Below, piece by piece: positions 45,913 through 62,149 of a stretch of DNA of 64,000 nt. The position numbers and the translations under genes were made by a program. The stretch covers positions 1,302,001 to 1,366,000 of the forward strand of contig CP022114.1 of assembly GCA_002211745.1 (NCBI GenBank), read 5' to 3'. Position 1 is the stretch's first letter, and every line of letters starts with the position of its first letter. The notes beneath the pieces are model-generated. The model did not search any database and was not told the origin of the DNA. It worked only from the letters and a program-made list of their open reading frames with translations. The DNA comes from Kluyvera genomosp. 3. GTDB lineage: Bacteria > Pseudomonadota > Gammaproteobacteria > Enterobacterales > Enterobacteriaceae.

Positions 45913-46003
45913 TTTTCAGACAGGTGAGTGATTAAGCGCTGTGTTCTTTCAATTACCATGATGGTGTTGTTTGCAGTACAGAGTCAATGCTCAACATAAA
46001 GAT

Positions 46004-46032
46004 AAAAAGGCGACAGTGACTGTCGCCTTTTC
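46004..46032. terminator. Bidirectional terminator between ypfM and acrD
   Basis: AAAAAGGCGACAGT / ACTGTCGCCTTTT, with A-run on the left and T-run on the right. It can serve ypfM on plus and acrD on minus. Confidence 0.9.
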
Positions 46033-46037
46033 TGTTT

Positions 46038-49000
46038 TTATTCAGGCTTTTCTTTTAGCGGGAATCGACGACGTACCAGCACAAAGAATAGCGGTACGAA
46101 GAAGATAGCCAGCACCGTTGCCGAGATCATCCGCCAACCACGCCGGTACCCACCGCATGCTGGCCGCCGGAACCCGCGCCGGTGGTTAATGCCATGGGCA
46201 GAACCCGAAGATAAACGCCAGCGAGGTCATCAGGATGGGACGCAGGCGCTGGCGGCAGGCTTCGAGGGTCGCCGACATCAGGTCTTCGCCTTTCTCATTC
46301 ATTTCATTGGCAAATTCAACGATCAGAATGGCGTTCTTCGCCGAGAGCCCGATAACCGTCAGCAGCCCCACCTGGAAGTAAACGTCGTTTTCCAGCCCGC
46401 GCATCCAGGTGGCCAGCAGCGCGCCAATCACCCCCAGCGGTACCACCAGCATCACCGAGAACGGCACCGACCAGCTTTCATACAGCGCCGCCAGGCACAG
46501 GAACACCACCAGCAGTGAAATGGCGTATAGCGCAGGAGCCTGCGCGCCGGAGAGGCGTTCCTGGTAGGACATTGCTGTCCACTCCAGACCAAAACCGGTC
46601 GGCAGCTGTTTGACCAGATTCTGCATCACGTCCATTGCGGTACCGGTACTGACGCCCGGCGCGGCTTCACCGATAATTTCGACGGCTGAATAACCGTTAT
46701 AGCGCTCCAGGCGCGGCGAGCCGGTTTCCCAGCGTGAGGTGGCGAAGGCCGAGAACGGCACCATCTGACCCGCGTTGTTACGCACATACCACTGATTAAT
46801 GTCATCCGGCAGCATGCGGTACTTCGCGGCGGCCTGCACGTACACTTTCTTCACGCGCCCACGGTCCATAAAGTCGTTCACATAGCTCGAACCCCACGCG
46901 GTTTGCAGCGTGTCGTTGATATCGTCGATAGAGACGCCCAGCGCCTGCGCTTTACGCTGATCGATATCGATCTGCAGCTGCGGGCTGTCATCAAGGCCGT
47001 TGTGGCGCACGCGGGTGAGCTGCGGACTCTGTCCTGCCAGCTCCAGCAGCTTATCGCGTGCGGCCATCAGCGCATCGTGCCCGGCGCCGCCGTGATCCTG
47101 CAGTTCCATATCAAAACCGGCAGAGCTGCCCAGGCCGCTGATGGCTGGCGGGCTGCTGGCGTAGACGCGCGCCTCTTTAATCTTGTTCAGCGCTTTGGTT
47201 GCGCGCTCGATAATGGCAAACGAGGTGCCAGTGGTGCTATCGCGCTCGTCCCAGTCTTTCAGGCGCACAAACATGCGCGCGACGTTCTGCCCATTACCAC
47301 CCGGGCCTGACCCGATGGTGGCAAAAATGGAGGTGATATTGTCCTTTTCGTTTTTGAAGAAATAGTCTTCAACCTGTTCCACCACTTTCAGCGTTTGCTG
47401 CTGAGTGGAGCCGCTCGGAAGCTGGACTGAAGTCGTGAACATGCCGCGGTCTTCCAGCGGCAGGAACGAGGAGGGCAGGCGCAGGAACAGGAACACCATG
47501 CCGCCCAGCAGCACCACATAAATCAGCATCCAGCGTACGCTGCGGTGGAGGATTTTCGCCACGCCGGACTCATAGCGGCGCGCGCTGGCATCGAAGTTAC
47601 GGTTGAACCAGCCAAAGAAGCCTTTGGTACCGTGCACTTCGCCTTTATGAATGGGTTTGAGAATGGTGGCGCACAGCGCGGGCGTCAGAATCATCGCCAC
47701 CAGTACCGACAGCACCATCGCCGAAACAATAGTAATCGAGAACTGACGATAGATAGCCCCGGTGGTGCCGCCAAAGAAGGCCATCGGATAAATACCGCCG
47801 ACAGCACCATCGCGATACCCACCAGCGCGCCCTGAATCTGGCCCATCGATTTACGCGTTGCCTGCCTTGGCGTCAGCCCCTCGGTACTCATAATACGCTC
47901 GACGTTCTCGACAACCACGATGGCGTCATCCACCAGAAGCCCGATGGCGAGCACCATGGCGAACATCGTCAGGGTGTTAATACTGTATCCGCAGGCGTAG
48001 AGAATGGCGAAGGTGCCCATCAGCACCACCGGTACGGCGATGGTGGGAATCAGCGTGGCGCGGAAGTTTTGCAGGAACAGGTACATCACCAGGAACACCA
48101 GCAGGATGGCTTCCAGCAGCGTTTTCACCACGTCTTTGATCGATGCTTTGACGAAGGAAGTGGTTTCGTAGGCGACTTTATACTCCAGGCCATGCGGGAA
48201 ATAGGCTTTTAGCTCGTCCAGGCGCTGAATAACGCGCTCGGCGGTCGCCATTTCGTTGGCCCCTGAGGCGAGTTTGATGCCAAGGCCAGACGCCGGGTTG
48301 CGATTATAACGGCTGAGATAGTCATATTTTTCCGCGCCCATTTCGACGGTGGCAACGTCGCCGAGCGTCACTTCTGAGCCGTCCTGGTTAACGCGCAGGG
48401 TGATGTCGCGGAACTGCTGTGGCGTTTGCAGCAGCGATTGCGCATTAATGGTGGCGTTCAGCGCCTGCTTATCAACCGACGGCGTTCCGCCAAGCTGCCC
48501 GACGGCAATCTGTGCGTTCTGCGATTTAATGGCGCTGGTGACGTCGGAAGCGGTTAACTGATAGCTGTTGAGCTTGGCCGGATCCAGCCAGATGCGCATG
48601 GAATATTGCGAACCGTAGGCGTCAATGTCGCCAACGCCGTCAACGCGGCTGAGCGGGTCCTGAATGTTACTGGCGACATAGTCGGAAATATCTTGCTTAT
48701 CCATACTGCCGTCGGTGGAGACGAAGGCGATGGTGAGAATGTTGGTATCGCCTGTTTTACGTACCGTGACGCCTTGCGTCTGCACCGCCTGTGGCAGCTT
48801 GTTCATTGCCGTTTGCAGCTGGTTTTGTACCTGCTGTACCGCTTCGTCCGGGTCGGTGCCGGCGACGAAGCTCAGCGTGATTGACGCCTGGCCGGTGGCG
48901 CTGCTTTGAGAGGACATATACATCAGGTTATCGATGCCAGTCATGTTCTGTTCGATAACCTGGGTGACGGTGTTTTCCAGCGTTTGCGCGGACGCGCCCG

Positions 49001-49148
49001 GATAGTTGGCGGTCACACGGACGTTCGGCGGCGCGAGGTCTGGGTACTGCTCTACCGGTAATGAAAATATCGCCAGGGTCCCGGTAAGGCACAAAAGGAT
49101 TGCTAGCACCCAGGCAAAAATGGGGCGATCGATGAAGAAATTCGCCAT
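46038..49148 (-). CDS. acrD: Aminoglycoside/multidrug efflux RND pump AcrD, three frameshifts
   Basis: The inner-membrane component that works with AcrA and TolC to expel aminoglycosides and other amphiphiles. Repaired length is 1037 residues, exactly E. coli AcrD. It starts [20 protein letters not shown]. The proton-relay helix is [19 protein letters not shown] (Asp pair in TM4). TM10 has the relay lysine in [16 protein letters not shown]. Missing bases are at 47785-47786 (AVFIPMAFFGG), 46204-46206 ([18 protein letters not shown]) and 46131-46132 ([12 protein letters not shown]). As in E. coli it stands alone; acrA is elsewhere. Confidence 0.96.
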
Positions 49149-49474
49149 CAGGATCCGAACCTCGTGTTGGTCATTTTTTTTACGTACTGAATTGCGTCAA
49201 ACACTGTAGCCGTAAGGCTCCCGGCAATCGTGGAGAAAATAAGAAGATAATGTAAATAATCATACCGCTTTGGCGAAACGGTTTGCATATCCTTACGCAA
49301 GCCGATTTCTGCCCCTGAAACGTAATTTCATTTAAGCTGAAATTTTTTGATCTGCCACAGCTTACTGACAAATAGTCGCCGATTCTGGGCAAATGGACAT
49401 TGCCTGTACGGGATTCCTCGGCTAATAAATAGGACTTATAAATATAAGGTTTTTTAACCATAGGCTGAGCGAGT
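49149..49474. other. acrD-aegA divergent intergenic region
   Basis: About 325 bases without a credible gene. It must hold the acrD promoter on minus (BaeR- and CpxR-controlled in E. coli; I could not confirm a box) and the aegA promoter on plus. An AT-rich tract at 49430-49455 precedes aegA. Confidence 0.5.
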
Positions 49475-51454
<1,980 letters not shown>

Positions 51455-51512
51455 CGATACCCCGGCTTCACGGCGTAATATGACGCGAAAGCGTTATCGC
51501 CGTGGAGCCTGT

Positions 51513-52088
51513 ATGTCCCTTAATATCAACGTTATTAAAGATAAAATCCTGTCCGAAAACTACTTCGTCCTGCGCAATATTACCTACGATTTGACCCAAA
51601 AAAATGGCGAAGTGGTGCAACACAAACGCGAAGTTTACGACCGTGGCAACGGCGCGACGGTGCTGCTCTACAACCGCCAGAAGCAGAGCGTGGTGCTGGT
51701 GCGTCAGTTCCGTGTCGCCACCTGGGTGAACGGTAATGCCAACGGTATGCTGATTGAAACCTGCGCTGGGTTGCTCGACGACGACGAGCCGGAAGCGTGC
51801 ATTCGCAAAGAGGCTATCGAAGAGACCGGCTATCAGGTCAACAACGTGCGTAAAGTGTTTCAGCTGTATATGTCGCCGGGCGGCGTGACCGAAATCGTCC
51901 ACTTCTTTATTGCCGAATACGACGATCGTCTGCGCGATAACGCGGGCGGCGGCGTGGATGATGAAGATATTGATGTGCTGGAGCTGCCGTTCACCCATGC
52001 AATTGAGATGATTCGCACTGGTGAAATTTGCGATGGTAAGACGGTGATTTTACTCCAGTATCTGCAAGGTTCAGGCCTGATGGCGTAA
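51513..52088 (+). CDS. nudK: GDP-mannose pyrophosphatase NudK
   Basis: An intact 191-residue Nudix hydrolase, as in E. coli. The Nudix box is [20 protein letters not shown] plus GY, with the metal glutamates REA-EE adapted as RKEAIEE. It hydrolyses GDP-mannose to GMP and mannose-1-P. The ATG at 51513 ([18 protein letters not shown]) has GTGGAG 6-11 bases upstream. It lies 58 bases after aegA on the same strand. Confidence 0.95.
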   Translation: MSLNINVIKDKILSENYFVLRNITYDLTQKNGEVVQHKREVYDRGNGATVLLYNRQKQSVVLVRQFRVATWVNGNANGMLIETCAGLLDDDEPEACIRKEAIEETGYQVNNVRKVFQLYMSPGGVTEIVHFFIAEYDDRLRDNAGGGVDDEDIDVLELPFTHAIEMIRTGEICDGKTVILLQYLQGSGLMA

Positions 52089-52192
52089 TTTTCTGGCCAG
52101 CTCAATCCGATAAATCCGATTGAGCGCTACCGCTTCGTCCTCCAGGATAGCCCGGTAAGTTGATGCTTTTTTCTTCTGGGGTTGTACCGTCC

Positions 52193-53240
52193 ATGCGTTA
52201 CCGCATTCTCCTTTTTTTCTTCTGCATCGGGTGGCTCCCGACGTCGTTGACGTGGGCGGCGCCGACGCAGCAGCTTTTTTCCGACTGGTTGGTGACCTGT
52301 AATAACCAGAATTTCTGTGTGACCCGTAACGTTGGCCTGCACTATGGTCTGGTGATGACCCTTAGCCGCAGCGCCGGGGCGCACACCGATGCCCAACTGC
52401 GTATTGAGTTGGGCGGGCTGGTTAATCCGGTGGCGGCGGTCCCGGCGATCGAACCTCGGTTGCTGCTTGATGGGAAGCCGCTAAAGCTCAGCGGCGAGCA
52501 CTGGAAAATACAGCCGAAATGGCTGTCGACCGGCGATAGCGTCACCATAGACGCCTTCCTGCAACAAATTCAGGATGCTCAGGCCATTACGCTGTCGAAG
52601 GGCGTGCAGGTGATGTCGTTACAGGGCTGAAGGCGGCGTTGCTGTTTATCGATGCCCAACAAAAACGCGTGGGTAATGAAACCGCGTGGATCCGTAAAGG
52701 CGACGAGCCGCCGCTGAGCGTGCCGCCTGCTCCGCCGCTGAAGACCGTCGCAAAAGTTAGCCCTGCGCCGACGCCGCTCGGTCGCGATGAATACAACGAC
52801 CTGCTCGATTTCGCCACCTGGCGGATGAACAACGTGCAGTGTTCGCTGGATCCGCTGCGGCGTGAAGTGTGGGTGACCGCGTTAAGTGACGATAAAGCGC
52901 TGATCATGACCAGCTGTGAATCCGGAGCCTACAACACTATCTACCGTGCCTGGCTGGCGTCGCGCAAAAAGCCGTTTGCCACCACGCCGATTCGCCTGCG
53001 TTTGCCGTTCCTGCCTTCCGGTAAGGAGGGCGTGATATTGAACTGGTGAATTTGACGTTTAACGAACATACGCGTGAACTGATCACGCTTGAGAAGGGAC
53101 GCGCCCTCGGCGACTGCGGTACACAGACGCGCTGGCGCTTCGATGGACAACGCTTTCGCCTGGCGCGTTACGCCACTCAACCGCAGTGTGACAACTGGCA
53201 GGGAGCGGACGCCTGGGCAACACAGTGGGTTTCCGGTTAA
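52193..53240 (+). CDS. ypfG: YpfG, DUF1176 periplasmic protein, two frameshifts
   Basis: Repaired length is 349 residues (E. coli 347). A signal peptide (MRYRILLFFFCIGWLPTSLT, cleaved near WAA) suggests export. The mature part has the DUF1176 pattern with conserved Cys pairs (CNNQNFCVT, QCSLDP, TSCESGAY, DCGTQTRW, QCDNW). The ATG at 52193 is preferred over 52163 because the signal begins there. Missing bases are at 52624-52626 (LQGLKAALLFID) and 53028-53030. Function is unknown. Confidence 0.9.
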
Positions 53241-53647
53241 CGTTTTCACTATTCCATTCCAGGGGCAGCCGCCCTCCGCGTCTTTTCAATGTTGATAAAA
53301 ATGTATCAACAACATGATTAATATAACGATTTTAGATGATGGCTTAACGAGGGCGGTTTCCCCAGGATGGTAGACTTGCCCCTGCATCGCCCGGATGGCG
53401 GAAGGCGATAGCCGTTTGGTTATGGCTGGCATAACAAAAAAGCATATCCGGAAATCATGATCTTACTATCGATAGTTGATAACATAAGTGACATAAATAA
53501 ATAACAAAGCAAGGCGTGTTCGCAAGAGTATGGCGGCCTTCAAAGTTTACCGGGCGGTTACAGGCGATACTAGGCGCTTCCTTCGGGAGTGCATCAGGAC
53601 GTAATTGCGCTTCACCCTTTTAGTTTGATACGTGAAAGGAACCCTAA
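53241..53647. other. Long leader region before maeB
   Basis: About 400 bases with no credible gene. AT-rich in the first part and around 53450-53510 (ATAAATAAATAACAAAG). It includes a REP-like CGCCCGGATGGCGGAAGGCG (53390-53410) and a GTGAAAGGAACCC ribosome site before maeB. It should hold the maeB promoter and a long 5' UTR. No riboswitch class was recognised. Confidence 0.45.
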
Positions 53648-55926
53648 ATGGACGACCAATTAAGACAAAGTGCCCTCGATTTCCATGAATTCCCCGTTCC
53701 AGGCAAAATTCAGGTAGCGCCGACCAAGCCGCTCGCCACCCAACGCGATCTCGCGCTGGCCTACTCGCCGGGCGTTGCCGCGCCGTGTCTGGAGATCGAA
53801 AAAGATCCGCTGGCGGCCTACAAATATACCGCGCGCGGTAACCTGGTGGCGGTGGTGTCCAACGGTACCGCCGTACTGGGTTTAGGCAATATCGGCGCAT
53901 TGGCCGGTAAACCGGTAATGGAAGGTAAGGGCGTTTTGTTCAAGAAATTCGCCGGTATCGACGTTTTCGATATCGAAGTGGATGAAACCAACCCGGACAA
54001 ATTTATCGATGTCGTGGCGGCGCTGGAGCCGACCTTTGGCGGCATCAACCTCGAAGACATCAAAGCGCCGGAATGTTTCTACATTGAACAGCAGCTGCGC
54101 GAGCGCATGAACATTCCTGTGTTCCACGACGATCAGCATGGCACCGCGATTATCAGTACCGCGGCCATCCTCAACGGCCTGCGCGTGGTGGAGAAAAACA
54201 TCTCTGACGTTCGCATGGTGGTCTCCGGCGCGGGCGCGGCAGCGATTGCCTGTATGAACCTGCTGGTGGCGCTGGGATGCAGAAACACAATATTGTGGTC
54301 TGCGACTCGAAGGGCGTGATCTATGAAGGCCGCGAGCCGAACATGGCGGAAACCAAAGCCGCCTACGCGGTGAAGGATGACGGCAAACGCACGCTGGACG
54401 ACGTGATTGCCGACGCCGACATCTTCCTTGGCTGCTCCGGCCCGAAAGTGCTGACCCATGAGATGGTGAAGAAAATGGCTCGCGCGCCGATGATCCTCGC
54501 GCTGGCGAACCCGGAGCCGGAAATTCTGCCGCCGCTGGCTAAAGAAGTACGCCCGGATGCGATTATCTGCACCGGCCGTTCCGACTACCCGAACCAGGTG
54601 AACAACGTGCTGTGCTTCCCGTTCATCTTCCGCGGCGCGCTGGACGTTGGCGCGACGGCGATTAACGAAGAGATGAAGCTGGCGGCAGTTCACGCGATCG
54701 CCGAACTGGCTCACGCCGAGCAGAGTGAAGTGGTGGCTTCCGCTTACGGTGACCAGGATCTGAGCTTTGGCCCGGACTACATTATTCCAAAACCGTTCGA
54801 TCCGCGCCTGATCGTTAAGATCGCCCCGGCCGTGGCGAAAGCGGCGATGGACTCCGGCGTGGCAAAACGCCCGATTGCCGATTTTGACGCCTACATCGAG
54901 AAACTGAGCGAGTTTGTCTACAAGACCAACCTGTTTATGAAACCTATCTTCTCGCAGGCACGTAAAGAGCCGAAGCGCATCGTGCTGGCGGAAGGGGAAG
55001 ACAACCGCGTGCTGCACGCCACCCAGGAGCTTATCACCCTGGGGCTGGCGAAGCCGATTCTGATTGGCCGTCCGAGCGTTATCGAGATGCGTCTGCAGAA
55101 GTTGGGCTTGCAGATTAAGCCGGGCGTCGACTTCGAAATCGTCAATAACGAATCAGACCCGCGCTTTAAAGAGTACTGGCAGGAATACTACAGCCTGATG
55201 AAGCGTCGCGGTATCACGCAGGAACAGGCGCAGCGCGAGATGCGCAGTAATACCACCGCGATTGGTTCAATCATGGTGCAGCGCGGCGAAGCGGACGGCA
55301 TGATTTGCGGTACGATCGGTGATTACCATGAGCATTTCAGCGTGATCAACCCGTTATTCGGCTACCGTGACGGCGTGCATACCGCGGGCGCGATGAACGC
55401 GTTGCTGCTGCCGAGCGGTAACACCTTTATTGCCGATACCTACGTCAACAACGATCCGACACCGGAGCAGATTGCTGAAATCACCCTGATGGCGGCGGAA
55501 AGCGTGCGTCGTTTCGGCATCGAGCCGCGCGTGGCGCTGCTGTCGCACTCTAACTTTGGCTCTTCCGACTGCCCGTCGGCCAGCAAAATGCGCGATGCGC
55601 TGGAGCTGGTGAAGGCGCGCGCGCCGGAGCTGATGATTGATGGCGAAATGCACGGCGACGCCGCATTGGTTGAAAGCATCCGTAACGACCGCATGCCGGA
55701 TAGCCCGCTGAAAGGTTCGGCGAATATTCTGGTGATGCCGAATATGGAAGCTGCGCGTATCAGCTATAACCTGCTGCGCGTTTCCAGTTCCGAAGGGGTG
55801 ACCGTTGGGCCGGTGCTGATGGGGGTATCGAAACCGGTACATATCCTGACGCCGATCGCCTCCGTTCGCCGCATCGTCAACATGGTGGCGCTGGCGGTGG
55901 TTGAAGCCCAGACCCAGCCGCTGTAA
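53648..55926 (+). CDS. maeB: NADP-dependent malic enzyme MaeB, one frameshift
   Basis: Oxidatively decarboxylates malate to pyruvate, making NADPH. Repaired length is 759 residues, as in E. coli. The N-terminal malic domain holds [31 protein letters not shown] (metal ligand) and the NADP loop [16 protein letters not shown]. The C-terminal 330 residues are a phosphotransacetylase-like regulatory domain ([33 protein letters not shown]) that senses acetyl-CoA. One G is missing at 54274-54276 ([16 protein letters not shown]). Confidence 0.96.
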
Positions 55927-55930
55927 AACA

Positions 55931-55956
55931 AAAAAAGCCCCATTTTGGGGCTTTTT
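55931..55956 (+). terminator. maeB terminator
   Basis: AAAAAGCCCC, loop ATTT, GGGGCTTTTT, five bases after the stop. Symmetric enough to act on both strands. Confidence 0.9.
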
Positions 55957-55959
55957 CGT

Positions 55960-55988
55960 GAGGCCTGATGGCGCTTCGTTTATCAGGC

Positions 55989-55991
<3 letters not shown>
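55960..55991. repeat. Single REP unit at the hemF 3' end
   Basis: AGGCCTGATGGCGCTTCG and TTTATCAGGCTTACG form one REP hairpin. It overlaps the hemF stop codon. Confidence 0.7.
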
Positions 55992-57758
<1,767 letters not shown>

Positions 57759-57971
57759 TCCGGCCTGAGTTGTAAAAACAAGAATCTGTATGTTATATCG
57801 TATCGCGATTTTGGTTACGACTGTTCGCGATGAGAATTGTTTTACTTTTCATTTCAATACGTGTCTGTACCTTATTATGCCATTTTTTTCACTGTGCCGC
57901 GTCAGATATTGGCTAAATTGGCCGTTCACGCCATAATCACTGTTTTTAAACCTGAAAAGGTGGGCAATACC

Positions 57972-58397
57972 ATGGAGATACGCGTTTTTCGCCAGTCGGA
58001 CTTTGAAGAGGTCATCACCCTGTGGGAGCGATGCGATCTGCTGCGACCATGGAACGATCCTGAGATGGACATCGAACGGAAGGTGAATCATGACGTCAGC
58101 CTGTTTCTGGTGGCGGAAGTGAACGGCGAAGTGGTTGGCACCATCATGGGCGGCTATGACGGCCATCGCGGATCGGCCTACTATCTCGGCGTGCACCCGG
58201 AGTATCGCGGGCGCGGCATTGCCAACGCGTTGCTCAACCGTCTTGAGAAAAAACTCATTGCTCGCGGCTGCCCGAAAATCCAGATTATGGTGCGCGAAGA
58301 AAACGACGTGGTGCTGGGCATGTACGAGCGCCTGGGCTATGAACACGCCGATGCCCAAAGCTTAGGAAAGCGCCTGATCGAAGATGAAGAGTACTGA
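57972..58397 (+). CDS. ypeA: GNAT acetyltransferase YpeA
   Basis: An intact 141-residue protein, as in E. coli. The acetyl-CoA motif is [20 protein letters not shown] and the fold ends [19 protein letters not shown]. The ATG at 57972 ([20 protein letters not shown]) is preferred by homology; an ORF start at 57837 lacks support. The substrate is unknown. yfeZ overlaps its last 14 bases. Confidence 0.94.
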   Translation: MEIRVFRQSDFEEVITLWERCDLLRPWNDPEMDIERKVNHDVSLFLVAEVNGEVVGTIMGGYDGHRGSAYYLGVHPEYRGRGIANALLNRLEKKLIARGCPKIQIMVREENDVVLGMYERLGYEHADAQSLGKRLIEDEEY

Positions 58398-58832
58398 TTT
58401 CTCGCCCGCTGATTACGATGCGCAGGGCCGTCTGCGTTTGCCGTTTCTGTTCTGGTGCCTGCTGTTGTTGCAAGCGCGGACGTGGGTATTGTTCCTGATG
58501 GCGGGGGCCTCCCGCGATCAGGGCGATGCCTTACTGAATTTGTTCTACCCGACCACAGTCTCTTCTGGATTGGCCTGCTGCCCGGCGTACCGGCGGTGCT
58601 GGCGTTTTTGCTTAGCGGACGGCGACATGTCTACCCGCGTTTATGGCGTCTCCTTCATCCGGCGTTAGTTGTGGCCCAGTTGATTCTCCTGTTTTGGCAG
58701 CCGTGGTTGTGGCTCAGCGGCGAAGCCGTCTCCGGCGTTGGAGTAAGCCTGCTGGTTCTCGATATTTATGCTCTGTGGTGGCTGCTGAGCAACCGACGTT
58801 TACGCGCCTGTTTTCGTGATGTCACAGATTGA
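58384..58832 (+). CDS. yfeZ: YfeZ inner-membrane protein, one frameshift
   Basis: A hydrophobic protein of 149 residues after repair (E. coli 151), with about four helices ([71 protein letters not shown]). One G is missing at 58548-58551 ([13 protein letters not shown]). Its start overlaps the end of ypeA by 14 bases, so the two are coupled. DUF2919 type. Function is unknown. Confidence 0.9.
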
Positions 58833-58893
58833 ACGGCACTTTTTGTGTTTACTGGACTCCAATAGGCCTGACTTGAATTTATAGGAAGTAGGA

Positions 58894-59469
58894 ATGAAAT
58901 CGCTGCGTTTACTCTTGTGTGCACTGCCGCTGGCGCTGACCGGCTGTTCAACGTTGTCTTCGGTTAACTGGTCGGCGGCCTATCCGTGGAACTGGTTTGG
59001 ATCTTCTGCTGGCGTGACCGAGCAGGGCGTTGGCGGCATTACCGGCACCACGGCGCTGAGCGAGCAGGCGATTAGCGACGCACTCGGCAGCGATTACCGC
59101 CTACGTAGCGGCATGAAGGCGCATGACGGCAACATCGTCCGCTATTTTGAAGCGCTGCGTGGCGACAAGGTGGCAATGGTCATCAACGGTGACAGCGGTA
59201 CCGTCAGTCGTGTTGATGTGTTGGATGACGGCATTGTCGCCGCCGACGGGGCGAAGGTCGGCACGGCCTTCAATACGCTCTACGACAAAGCGTATGGTCA
59301 CTGCCAGGCCGCAAGCGGAGACGAGAGTAACGTCGTGGAATGTAAAGCGAAAGACAGCCAGCACATTAGCTACCAGTTCTCCGGCACCTGGCAGGGGCCG
59401 CAGGGCCTCATGCCACCTGACGACGCGCTGAAAAACTGGACGCTGTCGAAAATCATCTGGCGACGCTAA
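58894..59469 (+). CDS. yfeY: YfeY lipoprotein (DUF1131)
   Basis: An intact 191-residue protein, as in E. coli. The signal and lipobox read LLLCALPLALTGCSTLSS, giving an acylated Cys and probable outer-membrane anchoring. Conserved parts are SAAYPWNWFGSS, SDYRLRSGMKAHDGN-like DYRLRSGMKA, VAMVINGDSGTVSRVDVLD and HISYQFSGTW. In E. coli yfeY is in the RpoE regulon. It stands 61 bases after yfeZ, with yfeX downstream. Confidence 0.93.
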   Translation: MKSLRLLLCALPLALTGCSTLSSVNWSAAYPWNWFGSSAGVTEQGVGGITGTTALSEQAISDALGSDYRLRSGMKAHDGNIVRYFEALRGDKVAMVINGDSGTVSRVDVLDDGIVAADGAKVGTAFNTLYDKAYGHCQAASGDESNVVECKAKDSQHISYQFSGTWQGPQGLMPPDDALKNWTLSKIIWRR

Positions 59470-59528
59470 ATTTGATGTTGAATTGACCCGCTGCGGTGAA
59501 AAGCGGGTACAATATGTGAGGTTTTTCT

Positions 59529-59548
59529 ATGCCACGATGTCGTGGCAT
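59529..59548 (+). terminator. Hairpin between yfeY and yfeX
   Basis: ATGCCACG, loop ATGT, CGTGGCAT, followed by TTTATTTT and then the AGGAGGAG ribosome site of yfeX. It may end yfeY transcripts or tune yfeX. A TACAAT -10-like box lies just upstream (59509-59514). Confidence 0.55.
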
Positions 59549-59567
59549 TTTATTTTCAGGAGGAGCG

Positions 59568-60935
<1,368 letters not shown>

Positions 60936-61013
60936 ATCTGGCACTTTGCCCGCATGTTTGCGCTTTGTCAGAATGCAGTTACGATTCTGGAATTGTGCTT
61001 CAGAAAGTCGCAT

Positions 61014-61132
61014 TCGCCGCTTATTCCCTTTTCAACTTCCAAATCACTAAACGGTATATAAAACCGTTACTCCTTTAGTACCCGTTATAAATACACTGAT
61101 GCTCAGAAAGTCCTCACACTATAGGGTGCGCA
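61014..61132 (+). promoter_or_regulatory. cysP upstream region
   Basis: A 119-base gap that should hold the CysB-activated promoter of cysPTWA. TATAAATAC (61086-61094) is a candidate -10 region. No CysB box could be confirmed by eye. Confidence 0.4.
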
Positions 61133-62149
61133 ATGGCGATTAAGTTACTGAAAAAAGGATACCTGACTCTGGCGGCATCTGTGCTGCTGATGGCTCAGGC
61201 GCAGGCGACGGAACTGTTGAACAGCTCCTATGACGTTTCCCGCGAGCTGTTTGCCGCCCTGAATACGCCGTTTGAGCAGCAGTGGGCGCAGGAGAATGGA
61301 GGGGACAAACTGACTATCAAGCAGTCCCATGCCGGTTCTTCCAAACAGGCGCTGGCAATTCTGCAGGGCTTAAAAGCAGACGTTGTAACTTATAACCAGG
61401 TAACCGACGTGCAGATTCTGCATGACAAGGGCAACCTGATTCCGGCGGACTGGCAGGCGCGTTTGCCGAATAACAGCTCGCCGTTCTATTCGACCATGGC
61501 GTTCCTGGTACGTAAGGGCAACCCGAAGAATATCCACAGCTGGAATGATCTGGTGCGCCCGGACGTGAAGCTGATTTTCCCGAACCCGAAAACCTCCGGT
61601 AACGCGCGCTATACCTATCTGGCGGCGTGGGGCGCGGCGGATCAAGCTGACGGTGGCGATAAAGCGAAAACCGAGCAGTTTATGACCCAGTTCCTGAAAA
61701 ACGTCGAAGTGTTTGATACCGGCGGCCGTGGCGCAACCACCACTTTCGTGGAGCGTGGTCTGGGCGATGTGCTGATCACTTTCGAATCCGAAGTGAACAA
61801 CATCCGCAAACAGTATGAAGCACAGGGCTTTGAAGTGGTGGTGCCAAAGGTCAATATTCTGGCGGAGTTCCCGGTGGCATGGGTGGATAAAAACGTGAAG
61901 GCCAACGGTACCGAGAAGGCGGCGAAGGCTTACCTGAACTATCTGTCCAGCCCGCAGGCGCAGACCATCATCACCGATTACTACTACCGCGTGAATAACC
62001 CGCAGGTGATGGACAAGCTGAAAGATAAATTTCCGCAGACCGAACTGTTTCGCGTGGAGGACAAGTTTGGTGCCTGGCCGGAAGTGATGAAGACGCACTT
62101 CGCCAGCGGTGGCGAGTTAGACAAGCTGTTAGCGGCGGGGCGTAAGTAA
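61133..62149 (+). CDS. cysP: Thiosulfate/sulfate-binding periplasmic protein CysP
   Basis: An intact 338-residue protein, as in E. coli. The signal peptide is [15 protein letters not shown], then [15 protein letters not shown]. The anion-binding residues are in [32 protein letters not shown] and [18 protein letters not shown]. It delivers thiosulfate or sulfate to CysTWA. The stop overlaps the cysT ATG (TAATG). Confidence 0.97.
   Translation: MAIKLLKKGYLTLAASVLLMAQAQATELLNSSYDVSRELFAALNTPFEQQWAQENGGDKLTIKQSHAGSSKQALAILQGLKADVVTYNQVTDVQILHDKGNLIPADWQARLPNNSSPFYSTMAFLVRKGNPKNIHSWNDLVRPDVKLIFPNPKTSGNARYTYLAAWGAADQADGGDKAKTEQFMTQFLKNVEVFDTGGRGATTTFVERGLGDVLITFESEVNNIRKQYEAQGFEVVVPKVNILAEFPVAWVDKNVKANGTEKAAKAYLNYLSSPQAQTIITDYYYRVNNPQVMDKLKDKFPQTELFRVEDKFGAWPEVMKTHFASGGELDKLLAAGRK

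Noticed and set aside
54133-55017. 294-residue minus-strand frame opposite maeB
   Set aside because: Shadow frame with no recognisable domain; maeB is continuous on the other strand after one base repair.
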